Below, in pieces: positions 11,056-25,994 of a DNA stretch of 64,000 bases (position 1 is the first letter of the stretch; each line of letters opens with the position of its first letter). Below the pieces are notes generated by a model. That model was given only the letters and a program-made list of their open reading frames with translations. It searched no databases and was not told where the DNA came from. The position numbers and the translations under genes are program-made. The stretch is from contig NC_058520.1 of NCBI RefSeq assembly GCF_904849725.1, positions 320,799,186-320,863,185 on the forward strand, written 5' to 3'. The stretch is from Hordeum vulgare subsp. vulgare. Lineage: Eukaryota; Streptophyta; Magnoliopsida; Poales; Poaceae.

Positions 11056-11404
11056 ACAATGACGAAGGCGATACTTGGGCTCAAATTGGACGCACCGAGG
11101 TGTGTAGGGGATGATTCCAAAATTACCAAGTGAACCAATGCGGTCAACCAACCCACCTGATGATGTGGCACTAACCCAACCACGTTCATAGCTTGATATG
11201 TACAAAAGGACTGTTTTAAAGCGTATCTGCGTATATGAGGATCGTTTTGGAGCAATCGATGAGTGCAAGGACCGTCTTGTTATGTATCAGATACTACATG
11301 TATCATAGTTGTAATTATCTCAATACTGATAGATGTATCATCTACACACAAAAAATCATGATGGAATGACATTCCCGAGGTCTAAAGAACAAAATCTATG
11401 CTAA
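11056..11404. other. Short intergenic stretch
   Basis: Boundary between the retrotransposon block and the gene island. ORFs on both strands (for example 10939-11268 minus) overlap LTR sequence and have no motif. Nothing else is seen. Confidence 0.4.
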
Positions 11405-11770
11405 GGCTGGTCATAGTGGGGAGTATCATATAGTAGTATCATGCATATGATACTATTGTATGATACTTCCTCCGTCTCAAAATAAGTGTCTCGAGCTTAG
11501 TACAACTTTGTACTAGAGCTAGTATAAAGTTGAGACACTTATTTTGGGACGGAGGGAGTACTATCTTCATAGTGCATAGTATCATAAACTAGTATCATAT
11601 GTGACCTTATTTATTGACATGCATGACATATAGTAGCATATCATTTAACATGTTACGGTATCTACCTATGTTACTCTAACCATCTCTTTTCTTTAATTGC
11701 CTGCCACATCAGCATGTTTGCTAGTCCCAATTACATGATACTAACTTAGTTACTCACACTATGGCCAATC
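11405..11770. mobile_element. MITE with TAA target duplication (Tourist-like), interrupted by a Stowaway
   Basis: The terminal inverted repeats are GGCTGGTCATAGTGGGGAGTA at the left and, read inverted, GATTGGCCATAGTGTGAGTAA at the right. The 3-bp duplication TAA flanks it (11402-11404 and 11771-11773), as for PIF/Harbinger-type MITEs. The non-coding body is AT-rich. Superfamily is inferred only from the 3-bp duplication; the TIR begins GGCTGG rather than the usual GGC/GGG consensus, so a Mutator-type origin is not excluded. Confidence 0.75.
11466..11558. mobile_element. Stowaway MITE (Athos-like), 93 bp
   Basis: A near-perfect hairpin: the left end CTTCCTCCGTCTCAAAATAA pairs with the right end TTATTTTGGGACGGAGGGAG. 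TA duplications are at 11464-11465 and 11559-11560. The consensus CTCCCTCCGT has one change at the left. It is nested in the MITE at 11405-11770, so it inserted later. Confidence 0.92.
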
Positions 11771-12257
11771 TAAAAAGAATATTTTGGAATTCCTTTTGGA
11801 GCACACATTTTGTTTTTTCCCACACACCCACGAATTTCATTTCATCACTAAAATTTACACGCAGTTAGAAAACAAAGTAATGTTTGTTGTAAAAATATAT
11901 TCTGAATTAATATTGGTTTCTTCCTATTTATTTCGGATTTTAGAATAGCATTTTCGTCACTTTCGCAGGTCCTAGTTGCGATGTTAATCTCTCACACCGG
12001 CACCTCCACTTTCCAAGAATTCTGTTTCAGCGGAGCGTGGTGGCTGGTGGGTGATGCTCGCGAAAGCAAAGCACCACCGCGAAAGCAAAGCACCACCACC
12101 CCACAACGAAAAAGAATATCCCCAATCCCACACTTCTATCCCCGCTCAAACCCTAGCTACCAATCTCCGCAATTCCTCCCTGGCTCAGGTTCCTCCGTAG
12201 CTGGATGCCCTCAACCTAGGCGGCGGCTCTGTGGCGTGTGTGCGTGCGCGGCCGCCG
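11771..12257 (+). promoter_or_regulatory. Upstream region and 5' UTR of the casein kinase 1-like gene
   Basis: No LTR sequence is seen. The AT-rich part (11771-11980) gives way to a CT-rich leader with an AAACCCTAG telo-box-like motif (about 12147-12155), frequent in plant housekeeping promoters. A 19-bp perfect tandem duplication lies at 12059-12096 (CGCGAAAGCAAAGCACCAC twice). A four-codon upstream ORF is at 12205-12219 (M-P-S-T-stop). The transcription start was not determined. Confidence 0.5.
12205..12219 (+). other. Upstream ORF of four codons in the kinase leader
   Basis: ATG CCC TCA ACC TAG, 38 bp upstream of the kinase ATG. If it is within the mRNA leader it could mildly reduce translation; the transcript start is not known. 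Confidence 0.4.
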
Positions 12258-16097
<3,840 letters not shown>

Positions 16098-16455
16098 ATT
16101 TCACTACCAGTATCTTCTTATGGATCCTACAAATCGTGTATAGTATATGATCTGCTGAAGTTAAATTGGGGAGCGAGGCCATACTTTCTGAACTACTTCA
16201 CCATGTGATCCACAAGCTACATGCTGCAGCGGTGAGGCAGCCTGCTTACCCAAAGAAATGGGGGCTGGCTGGCGAAATAAAGGTCGGCGACAGCCACAGC
16301 CCTAAAATGGCACGCTGGGCCTATGTTTTTGCCTCTGTACAGTTTTCCTTTTGTGCGTTGAGATGCTGCTTTCGTACTTTTCACATAATATTATGTGGAT
16401 ATTTACCTAACTGTTATGGCTCGTATGTTTACATTGGAATGCCTTGTTGACTTGC
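16098..16455 (+). other. 3' UTR / downstream region of the kinase gene
   Basis: The stop codon is at 16095-16097. The following about 350 bp has no element signature. It repeats short segments of the last exon: CCTAAATTTC directly after the stop, and GGGGAGCGAGGCCATAC at about 16073 and 16168. ORF 16166-16450 has no motif. No confident poly(A) signal was chosen. Confidence 0.5.
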
Positions 16456-17199
16456 GCAGGTAACTTTAAGTTGAGTGATAATTGCGTAAGTGCTTGGGAT
16501 TGTTATCGTAGGGACTGTTAACTTCCGGCACCTCCACGACAGCTCTAGTGTATAGAGACAACATTGATCCAAACAGTATAATCTTTATCTGTGAGGTGAC
16601 AGTGCCACCATGCGTGAGTGAGATCAACATGAGCATGTACATGCAAGCCACGAGCAAAGGACGTGTTGTTTGGTGAAAGGCAACTTTTCTAGGGAAGTAG
16701 GGATTAACCATATACTCACTCCGTCCCAAAATAACAACACTTATTTTGGAAGGGATGGAGTAATTAACACATGTCAATCCTAACGCTCTAATAAATGATG
16801 ATTGCCATGATAAAGGCTTCTGCAAGAACCCTATGGAAATAATATTGGAAAAATAGTGTTTGATATAATGATAAAACTCTTTTAAACCTAACAAACAAGA
16901 GGGAGAAAATAATACAACTATAATGATTATTGTCTTGCTAAATAACATGTGAAAAAATGAAAGCAAAGGAGCAAAGAGATCCAAGTTCAAGGAGAAAGCC
17001 CAGAATAGATTCCCCTTTCATGGGTCACACAATTCCCTTAATGGGCCAACTAGGAGCCCAACTAGAGATCCAAATTATGCCTATCCTCCCACCTCATCTC
17101 AAGGGTAGCCTTAGCCATTTGAAGGAGTCATATAGACGACAAATAGCCCCTCATTGCCATGTAACCCGTTCACTCTGTTGGCACATTGCCGGTGAATGA
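16456..17199. other. Intergenic, one tiny MITE, no gene
   Basis: Holds the 46-bp Stowaway remnant at 16715-16760. A minus-strand ORF of 174 codons (16990-16466) crosses the MITE and has no domain; it is treated as chance. Confidence 0.5.
16715..16760. mobile_element. 46-bp Stowaway MITE remnant
   Basis: CTCACTCCGTCCCAAAATAA...TTATTTTGGAAGGGATGGAG with TA on both sides (16713-16714, 16761-16762). Little more than the two terminal inverted repeats. Confidence 0.75.
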
Positions 17200-18110
17200 T
17201 GACATGTTTGTTCGGAAGGGCTCCCTTGACACATTGCCGTTGAATGATGATATGTTTGTTCAGAAGGGTGTGCGAGCGATGGATCATGATGGTAAGACAC
17301 GCGGCAAGGGATTTACCTAGGTTAGGACCCTTCTAGAGGTGGTAAGACCCTACTCTTGCCTTTGGTGGTTGTATTTCTTGAGTGCTCGTCGATGGTCGGG
17401 AGGATCACCATAGTGACCAGTTTCTCGGGTTACAAGCAATCGACCTCACGACCATGAGCTTAGGCAGTCAATCTTTTTTTATTCGAGGACAAGCGAAGCT
17501 TAAGCTTGACGAGGTTGATGACTCCATATTTTATGCATTTTCATAACTTATTTGTTGCACATTATCTCTGTATATCATATTATATCATGTCCCGTTGAGC
17601 CAATTATATGTCCATATGCAAGATTTCTAGTTTTTACTTGTTCACCGTGAGCATTGCATAATCTTTATTCTTTGTTAGTTTTTGTTAGTTTTTCTTTGTC
17701 TTCGTGTGTTTTGTAGATGATGAGCACTTCCCATGCACTCAACACGATGAAAGGAGTTCGAACGCACGACATCGAGACTCTAGACTTAGCCATTTCGAGG
17801 GAGTGAAAAGGTCTTTTTTTTTAAAGTTCTAAAATCAAGATGTTATATCAGAAATGGACCGACGTACTTCATACAAATCTGACGAGGCCAAGAACGTCAA
17901 AGTCAAAGTTTGTATGAAGAAATGACAACCATTTTACCGGAGGACAAGAAAGACAACAAATCACAAGACGACGTCTCATACTACCTTGGGGTGCCTTGGG
18001 CATCCTCAAGCTTAGGCTCTTGGCGCTCCTTATTCCTTCATCCATCATGGGAACACCCAAAACTTGAAAACTTCACCACACAAAACTCAACAGAAACTTT
18101 GTGAGATACG
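17200..18110 (+). repeat. Gypsy remnant: 3' internal end and start of LTR
   Basis: ATTCGAGGACAAGCGAAGCT followed by TAAGCTTGACGAGGT and then TGATGACTCCATATTTTATGC (from about 17514) is the usual pol-3'/polypurine/LTR-start sequence of Triticeae Gypsy elements. The polypurine tract is degraded. The LTR can be followed to about 18100 and has no recognisable end. Confidence 0.6.
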
Positions 18111-18789
18111 TTAGTATAATAAACATATCAAATACTTTAGATACTGTTATAAATTGATTTATATTATATTATTGCATAAGTTACTGTATTCTAACTTCTC
18201 CATGACTTATATTCCCCCCATACAATCCATGTCATCATCAAAATAAGCAAACTATGCAAGCAATTTTTTTTTGTCTAAAACAGAAGAGTCTATAATGATA
18301 TAATTAAGTACCATACTTTTGTAACTCTAAAAACTTCTAAATTTTTTGGACGATTTGAGGAATTTGTATAAAAATACTGTGTAAAAAATTAAGATTAAAA
18401 ATACATTCTAGTAAAATCTGAGGAATTTTGCACTCGACATCAAACTTTCTGTTTTTGCGTTGTATCGACTCTACTACCATTCAAATCATTCCGAAGGATT
18501 TACTTGGCACAAACACCAATTTAAACATAAAAACACAATCATTACATAGGCGACAATCATGTTATCACACACAAACAGAAAGTATTGGGTTGTCACCCAA
18601 CAAGCTCTTTCTTTATAGCCATTAAGATAGGCTTGGGATAATAATGATGCTCACATAATAGACAAGAATTGAAGCACAAAGAGAACATCATAAAACATGT
18701 GGAAAACACATCTAAGTCTAACATACTTCCTATGCATATGCATTTTATAGGAAAACAAATAATCAAGACAAGCGATATTGCAAATAGGA
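18111..18789. other. AT-rich sequence, probably Gypsy internal, no gene
   Basis: No frame longer than about 65 codons and no motif. It sits between the Gypsy remnant and the decayed gag of the minus-strand Gypsy, and is probably part of the latter's internal region. Confidence 0.4.
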
Positions 18790-19447
18790 TGAGTGAAGTA
18801 TTAATAATTTCAAGAGAAAGAGAGGCAATTCAGTAACATGCAAATAATATAACCATATTTGCCTCTTTCATAATAATTACATGTAGGATCATAATCAAAC
18901 TCAACAATATAACTATCATGTTAAACGTTCTCTTTATTATCCATAAGCATACAAGTCTTATAATCTTCCAATGTAGTGGGATTAACATCAACTAAAGTCA
19001 CGACCTCTCCAAACCCACTTTTATCGATAGTTTCACAAGATTTATCATTCTTCAAAGTAGTGGGAACACTATTACCTAAAGTTGACACTCTTCCAAACCC
19101 ATTTTTAGTAGTATTGCAAATATTATAATCAATAATAGATTTATCATGAAGCTTATAATCATCAAGATCACAAGAAACATCATGACCATCACCCTAGTCA
19201 TGATCATTACCACAATTGATATTAATAGAATTTGTACTAATAACATTGCAATCATATGCTTTTCATTCAAGGAACTATCATGAATCACATTATACATTTC
19301 TTTTAACACTTCATTACAATTTCCAGATTCATGATTTTCAAGCAAGACCTCATAAAGATAATCTAATGCACCCAACTCACTAGCAATTGGTTCAACATAA
19401 TTGGGTCTTTTATTTTTGAAAAGATTAGCAAGTGGATGAGGATCCAT
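18790..19447 (-). pseudogene. Gypsy gag, frameshifted and truncated
   Basis: It starts ATG 19447 (MDPHPLANLFKNKRPNYVEP...) and is open for 123 codons to 19076. Shifted frames beyond that still read the family sequence, with YIVEFDYDPTCNYYERGKYG recognisable near 18905-18850. This is the leader/gag protein of a Triticeae Gypsy family. A frameshift near 19240 is the first break. Product would be structural; this copy is dead. Confidence 0.72.
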
Positions 19448-19574
19448 TTATCTTAATTCTTGTTTTACTTTATGTTTTTGTGTGACCAAGATAAAGATAG
19501 CATGGCTAGGCAAGTAGGGAGTAGAACAAGCGAATGATAATTTGTGCGAAGTTACTCGATAATAGGTTGGTGAT

Positions 19575-19593
19575 ACTCCCCAACAATTGCACC
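19575..19593 (-). other. Primer binding site of the outer Gypsy element
   Basis: The minus strand reads TGGTGCAATTGTTGGGGAG, a drifted form of the tRNA-Asp-type site TGGCGCCGTTGCCGGGGA, 11 bp after the LTR end at 19605. Confidence 0.65.
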
Positions 19594-19604
19594 AAAAATC
19601 CTTC

Positions 19605-20319
19605 CTGATACTTGTGATCTGCGTTGGGTTTTCCGTGAAGAGGAATAGGTGATGCATCACAATATAGGTAAGCATTTCCCTCAATAGAGAACCAAGGTTT
19701 GTAGAACGAATAGGAGTAACAACCAGCCCCCGTCTTCAGTGACTACACACAAAGAAGCAAACACTTGCACCCAACGTCGGAAGAGGGTTGTCAATCCCCC
19801 TGGGATCGTTATTTGCAAGCAAGTAAAGTGTATAGATGAAAGTTGATAAATGCAAAGTAAATAAAACATAAATAAAGACAACAAGGTAATTGCAGTGTTT
19901 GTAAACTTATAAGTGAACAGACCCCGGGGCCGTAGTTTTCTCTACTGGCATCTCTCATGTAGTAGGCATACACTGGGCAAACAAGTTATTGTTGGGAAAT
20001 TGCTAGAAAAACGCATAGTTATGTGATATTCACAATAATGATCATGTATATATAGGCATCACATCCAGAAGAAAATAGGCCGACTCTTGCTTGTACCTAT
20101 TATGATTACTCCATGCATCGACGCTATCCAACATGCATCTAGAGTATTAAGTAAAACAAAGTAATGCTTGGAGAACAATGACATGATGTAGACAAAGAGA
20201 ACTCAATCAATATGAATGAACCCCATTGTTTTATCCTTATTGGCAACAATACAAAGACGTGTCCTTGCCCCTTTCTGTCACTCAAATACAGAAATCCGCC
20301 ACACTAAACCCACTACAAC
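19605..20319 (-). repeat. Outer Gypsy 5' LTR, 3' part
   Basis: From the CA end (plus strand TGATACTTGTGATCTGCG at 19605) to the Sukkula insertion point. Homologous to the end of the plus-strand LTR near 56400-57065. Confidence 0.82.
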
Positions 20320-21871
20320 GGTCACGCCCAAGATGCGACCCTATCCTCAATTTGGCACGGGGGCCTCGTCAGAATGGATATCGTCACAAGTACATGTACT
20401 GAAAAGAAGAGATATATAATAGAATTGGCTTACACTCGCCACAAGCTACATCAGAGTCACATCAGTATATTACATAATCATCAAGAGTAAGAGCAGGGTC
20501 CGACTACGGACGAAAACAAACGACAAAAGAAGAGCGACGTCCATCCTTGCTATCCCAGGCTGCCGGCCTGGAACCCATCCTAGATCGATGAAGAAGAAGA
20601 AGAAGAAGCAACTCCAAATGAACAATCAACGCGCTCGCGTCGAGTAACCTTTACTTGTACCTGCAACTGGTGTTGTAGTAATCTGTGAGCCAGAGGGGAC
20701 TCAGCAATCTCATTTCCAAAGGTATCAAGAATAGCAAAGCTTAATGGGTGAGGCATGGTTAAGTGGTGAGGTTGCAGCAACGGATAAGCATATATTTGGT
20801 GGCTAACTTACGAGTACAAGAAATAAGAGAGGGGGGGGTGATCTATGCATATCGGACGTGAACTACTGATGATCAAATGAATGACCCTGAACACCTACCT
20901 ACGTCAGACATAACCCCACCGTGTCCTCGATCGGAGAAGGAACTCACGAAAGAGACAGTCACGGTTACGCACACAGTTGGCATATTTTAATTAATTAACT
21001 TCAAGTTATCTAGAACCAGTGTTAAACAAAGTTTGCACGTTGCCACATAACCGCGGGCACGGCTTTCTGAAAAGATTTAACCCTGCAGGGGTGCTCCAAC
21101 TAGTCCATCACAAATTACCACAAGCCGCATAGAAATCCTCAATCACGAAGCTCGGGATCTCGTCGGATTCCCTAGTGGAAAACCTCAACTCTGAGATTAC
21201 CCAAAGCACCACCGGAATCCCGATGCACAAGATATCTCGTCGAAGGTAAAACTAATCCAGCAAGGCCGCCCGACGTGTGGACGAACCCGATAGGAGCCGC
21301 ATATCTCGTTCTCAGGACACGACGGATGGAAAAGCCTACAGGTGCCAAACCTCGAGTTGCCCCGTGGTGGCCCCGCAGTCTGTCCATTTTGGACCAACAC
21401 TTATGAGGAGCACTCGCCCGAGGGTTGATTAAATTTCCTCGGGTGCCGGCGGGTCCCTATGCAATTTTATTAGGTGATTAGGCAAATGTAGTACCAAAGT
21501 TGGGCCTTGCCAGACCATCTTTAATCTAAAACGAATTATCAAGGGGGTCCCCATAACAACCCCGATCGTGTTAGGAGCGCTCATTTATGAAACATAACAC
21601 CGGTAGCCGGAAACTAAGGGGGCAAAGGTGGAACAAAACACCAGGCTAGAAAGGCCGAGCCTTCCACCTTTTACCAAGTATATAGGTGCATTAAATTAAA
21701 TATAATTTAATATGGTGATATAACAAGGGACCCATGCTTTCACATGGAAGCAACTACACCTGCAACTAGCAACGCTAACAACATGGTTAGGCAAGCAGTA
21801 ACATAGCCAATCAGTGGTTTGCTAGGTCGAACAGGTTGAAGGTTATCAAGGCATTGTTGAGAGGCTGGTAT

Positions 21872-22056
21872 TTAACATGTGGTAGGCAACGATACATAAT
21901 CGACATCATCGAGATAACTAGCATGGCAATGATAGTAATGGTATCTGGGGAAATGGTCATCTTGCCTGAGACCCCGCTTGGAAGAAGAATGCCTCCGTGA
22001 AGGAGACGAACCGACGTAGTCGAACGGGTCCTCACAATCCGGCACGCTGCGGAACT
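21872..22056 (-). other. Conserved exon-like ORF block in Sukkula LTR, copy 1
   Basis: Preceded on the minus strand by TTGCTTCGTCTCGATAG, an acceptor-like site at 22057. Reads ...DCEDPFDYVGSSPSRRHSSS, then DDHFPRYHYYHCHAS, to TAA at 21872. One base is missing (CGCAGCG instead of CGCAAGCG) relative to copies 4 and 5, so it enters in a different phase. Function unknown. Confidence 0.4.
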
Positions 22057-23923
22057 CTATCGAGACGAAGCAAACCGGAAACACAAATCAACACACGAAA
22101 TTCACCACATGACGCACAACACAAATGTTGCATGAGCAGATGAAAACATGCAAGTCACGGCATGACAATCCACACAATCAAACACTACACATTAAGTGAA
22201 ATTCAATATGCAACGGGTTGCATATTGACGAAACTCCACATAGGATTTATATAGTTCACTCCCGGTTATCTACACGACAATTTTAATGTTGTCAAACATG
22301 CAAGAGGTGAAGCGGAAATTAAACTACCTATCTACACATTTTAAATGAGGTCGGAAATGACATATAGCATCTCCGAGACGCCCTCACATGTTAATTTACA
22401 ATTCTGTCCAGATCTGAACTAATGCATGTAATTAGTTGTTAAACAGGAAAACAAATAGGTTCACGTGATTCGACGTGTCATTTCAAGCAATCTACACATA
22501 AAGAACATCTCCAACGGAGCTACGGTTCAAAAGATACAAGCACCACAAGATATGATGGCATGAATGCGATATGTGTGCCACAATGGTCACGAGCACTTCA
22601 AAACATTCAAACAGCAAGAGAAAATGAAACTACACGAGATTCTAAGCAAGTTTCATATAGGACACGATCAAATCGGAGCTACGGTTCAACAACTACGAGC
22701 AAAACAAGAAATAACTACAATCTGCCAAAATCAGCCACATAACATTTTCTACACCCCACAACTACGAGCTACAGAACTCCGATAAACTCAAGCAAGACAT
22801 GACAAGAAAGAGGGAAAGAAGCACTACTACAAACAACTAACAACAACTAGCATGGCATCATGGATTACTAGGGAAAGAAGACACAAAATGGCATCTCTCA
22901 CACTATTTGAGACTTAGTGAAAATTACACCTCATGAAAGTGCAGTTTTCGATCTGAAGCAATATTGACAGCAGCAAAACCTATAGCTACAGGTCTCCAAA
23001 TGGCATGAAAATTTACAGCATTCTAGAGAAACACAATGGGTACAACTAACTCCATTTCACCAACCTCAAAAGAGCTACATATCACAAGTTACAAGCAAAA
23101 CAAAACAACAACAAAATATAACAGATTTCAGACTTAGAAATATTTCAGCACGTCCAAAACATCACTATTTCTAGCAACTTGAGGGCAATCAAACCACACC
23201 TAAACATGCATTTCTATTGCAACCAAAAATACCAGGGGCTAGTCTAAACACCCAAGAACTACTCCCTAGTTGACAACTCCGTCAAACGAAGAACGGATTA
23301 AATCCTACGAATTAAACAAAAGGCAACATGGCAAAATATCTCGCGAACTAACTTAATCAAAAGCTAAAACTAATTGCACAGAAAAATCCCATGGATTTTT
23401 CTACCCCGGAAACATATAAAATATGTGGGGTTGCACAAAAAAAATAAAGCCACACATAAATGCGGGAAAATAACCTATATACGGGAAAAGAAACTAGAGG
23501 CAATTCCCTACACGCAAAAATACAAATGACTACTCCAAAATACATGGCTAGAGGGTTCCTAAATCATGGACATTTATCCTACGGCATACGGGCTATCCGG
23601 ACACGCGCGAAAAATAATACGGGACGCAAACATTATAGGACAACACGTGTTTCTAGGCATACGACACGCTAAACGATGTCAAACAAATGTGAAAGTTGTG
23701 AAATCGTGTTTTACGCGCAAAACTACACGAAATACATATACTATACGCCTCGTTCCGACACACGGTTAAAAAGTTACGGGCAAATTAATATTTAGCTATT
23801 TTTCTGAAAATCCCAATTCACAGAAAAAACGTAAAAATTCTACGGGCCGAATCTAAACTGATTGGGCCTACAGTGGCATGGGCGCTACCTAACTAACCAG
23901 CGCAGGGGCAAGGGATAGCTCAC

Positions 23924-24600
23924 CTCGGGCCAAATGCCGACGGTTGGGGGCGGAGGCCTCTTGGGCCGGCTACGGGGAGGAGGCCAGCTGGCCTCTGCGG
24001 GGCGCCCTGGATTGGGCCGGCTCGGGGCCCAGCCGAGGCGGTTGGCGGTCAAAGCGGGGTCGAGGAGCGCCCTCCCGTGCCCTCGGGAAGCAGCAACGGC
24101 GCAGGTCGCCGACGGGAGGCCGAGGCAACCACGGCGAGCGCTGGGACCGGATCCGGGCGCGGGTGGCGGCGCATGGCGGCGGTGGGACCGGCCGAACCTG
24201 CAGGACCGAGGCGGCGGCGAGGCAACTCGAGGCAGGGACGAAGGCGGCAGCACGGGAGGCACAGGACGGCGCGGCAAGCCCGCAGGGAAGGCGGCGACTG
24301 GCGAGGGGCTGGCTGCTGCTGGGCTGCGCGGCTGGCAGCGGCCGGATCTGGCACGGAGGCGGGGCAAAGAACGGCGTCGAGGCCCCGACGGTATGGGGCG
24401 CAGGCGGCGGCGCGGCTCGCTGGGGAGCTCGGGGGCAGATCGGGGCGGCGGCGCGGCTCGCTAGGGAGCTCGGGGGCAGATCGGGGCGACGGCGGCTCGG
24501 GCCCGGGCGGGCCAGCCGTGGGCCTGGCGGGCCCTGTCGGTGGGAGGAGACTGGTGGGAGGAGAGAGGCTAGGGTTTCGGGGTTAGGTGGCACGGATTTC
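23924..24600 (-). other. GC-rich leader of the Sukkula LTR with splice donor, copy 1
   Basis: Downstream of the TATA box on the minus strand: AACCCCGAAACCCTAGCC, then proline/alanine/arginine-rich open frames, then CCCGAG|GTGAGC at 23923. It resembles a plant first exon. Copy 2 has the same design (donor 40593), copy 4 at 54745 and copy 5 at 60855. No ATG opens the long frames, so the leader may be untranslated. Confidence 0.4.
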
Positions 24601-24640
24601 GAGGCAGGGGAGAGGGGACTGTCTAAAATGCACCGAGGGG

Positions 24641-24650
24641 GTATTTATAG
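24641..24650 (-). promoter_or_regulatory. Sukkula LTR TATA box, copy 1
   Basis: CTATAAATAC on the minus strand, conserved in copies 2, 4 and 5. Confidence 0.6.
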
Positions 24651-25994
24651 AGAAAAGAGGGGCTCGGTTAACCGGAATCGCGTTCCGGATCCAATCGTGC
24701 GGTCGGATTCGGACGATTCCGCACGCGGGAATGGGTACGTGGCCGTGTAGGGTGGTTTACCGGAGACGAGAGGGAGAACGGGCGGCGCGACAACGAATTT
24801 TTAAAACACCGACACACGTCCTACGTAGACCGAATACGGTGCCGCTACGGTCGACCGTTCGGGTACCGGACGAACTCCGATTGCGACGAGATTCGACAGG
24901 CGGCCTACCTATACTACAATAATACCGCACGACAAATTCCAGCTCAATCGGAGAAAGTTTTATACACGTTATAAAAACAAGGTCTTGACGATGCCGCGGG
25001 CGCGTGCGTGTGTGACCGGGCTTAGAACGAACAACGACGAGAACCGGCAACTAACAACGGATGCAACTTTTGAAAACTGGCGACAACGGGGATGTTGATG
25101 CAATGCAGATGATGCGAATGATGCGATGATGATGCGACAAAAGAAAATAGACACACGACGAAAACGGAATAGAAGGGGAATCTTCTGGAACGCTGGCATC
25201 AGGCTGTCACAACTCTCTTACACTACAAGAGGATCTCGCCCCGAGATCCAAGAATGAAAGGGGAAGAGGATGAGAAAGAACAAGAGGTAAAAACTTAGTC
25301 GCTTCTTTGACAAACGAGTGAAACCAACAATCCTTGAAGGTTGCAAAGAGATGAGGACTGATATGAGAAGGAAGCAAGAATTCACGGAAAATTTCGGCAG
25401 CACTTCGGTAGGAAAATGGGACAAAAAATTCGATAAGAAGAGAGAATTAGACAATATTCACAACAAACAAGTAAATATAACAAGGAAACACCATGATCTT
25501 GATAGAACAACAAGATTGACCCAAAAGAGCAACATCACAATGCCTCCGGAACAATAGAATAGGAACTAGCTCATACGGAAGAAGAGATTGACAACTACTA
25601 ACTCCAATGAACTTGGCAAACATCCTTGCAAGGAGAATTGAACGAAGTTGTTGGAAACAACAACGAAAAGAACAAGATAGTAGTGGGCTTATGGAAATCT
25701 TTCAAACTAATGAAGTGACACCCAGCCACTCACAGAAACAAGGGTTGATTGGGAGAAACAAGATATGAAACATTTCGTACACCAAGAGGATACATTGAGA
25801 ACTTGGATTAATGATAAGCGCCATGATAGCAACAATCCATAGGAAAAGCTTTAGGTGAAATCCAAACCAAGATAGCTCAATGAAGAAATCATGGGTTGAA
25901 ATATCTCATGATCATAGAATTGGTGGGTTTAATTATCTCATTCTTGAAAGGAAAACTCTTCGAGGCTCCTACACTAACAAGAATGCTATAATAC

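Larger units (their letters stand above)
20320..25211 (-). repeat. Sukkula 3' LTR (copy 1)
   Basis: 4892 bp; on the minus strand it runs TGTGACAGCC (25211) to GGGCGTGAC (20321). The T expected at 20320 is G. Contains the (GAA)n tract 20588-20608, an exon-like block 21872-22056, a splice-donor-like site at 23923, a GC-rich leader 23924-24600 and a TATA box at 24641-24650. A 41-bp tandem duplication at about 24411-24492 is absent from copy 2. All ORFs inside 23885-24593 on both strands are GC-driven. Confidence 0.9.

Noticed and set aside
16466..16990. Minus-strand ORF of 174 codons downstream of the kinase gene
   Set aside because: It translates straight through a Stowaway remnant, is AT-rich and hydrophobic without a domain, and has no exon or promoter context; chance is more likely.
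23885..24750. Several 100-268 codon ORFs on both strands (also 40555-41223, 54679-55372, 60172-60757)
   Set aside because: They overlap in many frames of a GC-rich LTR leader, lack ATG starts in the favoured frame, and change frame between near-identical copies. They are compositional shadows, kept only as a possible untranslated first exon.
20320..25211. DNA transposon interpretation of the 4.7 kb repeats, because their ends look like inverted repeats (TGT.AC...GT.ACA)
   Set aside because: A tRNA-Met primer site adjoins one inner end, two direct copies flank a 3.4 kb interior, and duplications are about 5 bp. All of this fits LTRs and Sukkula.
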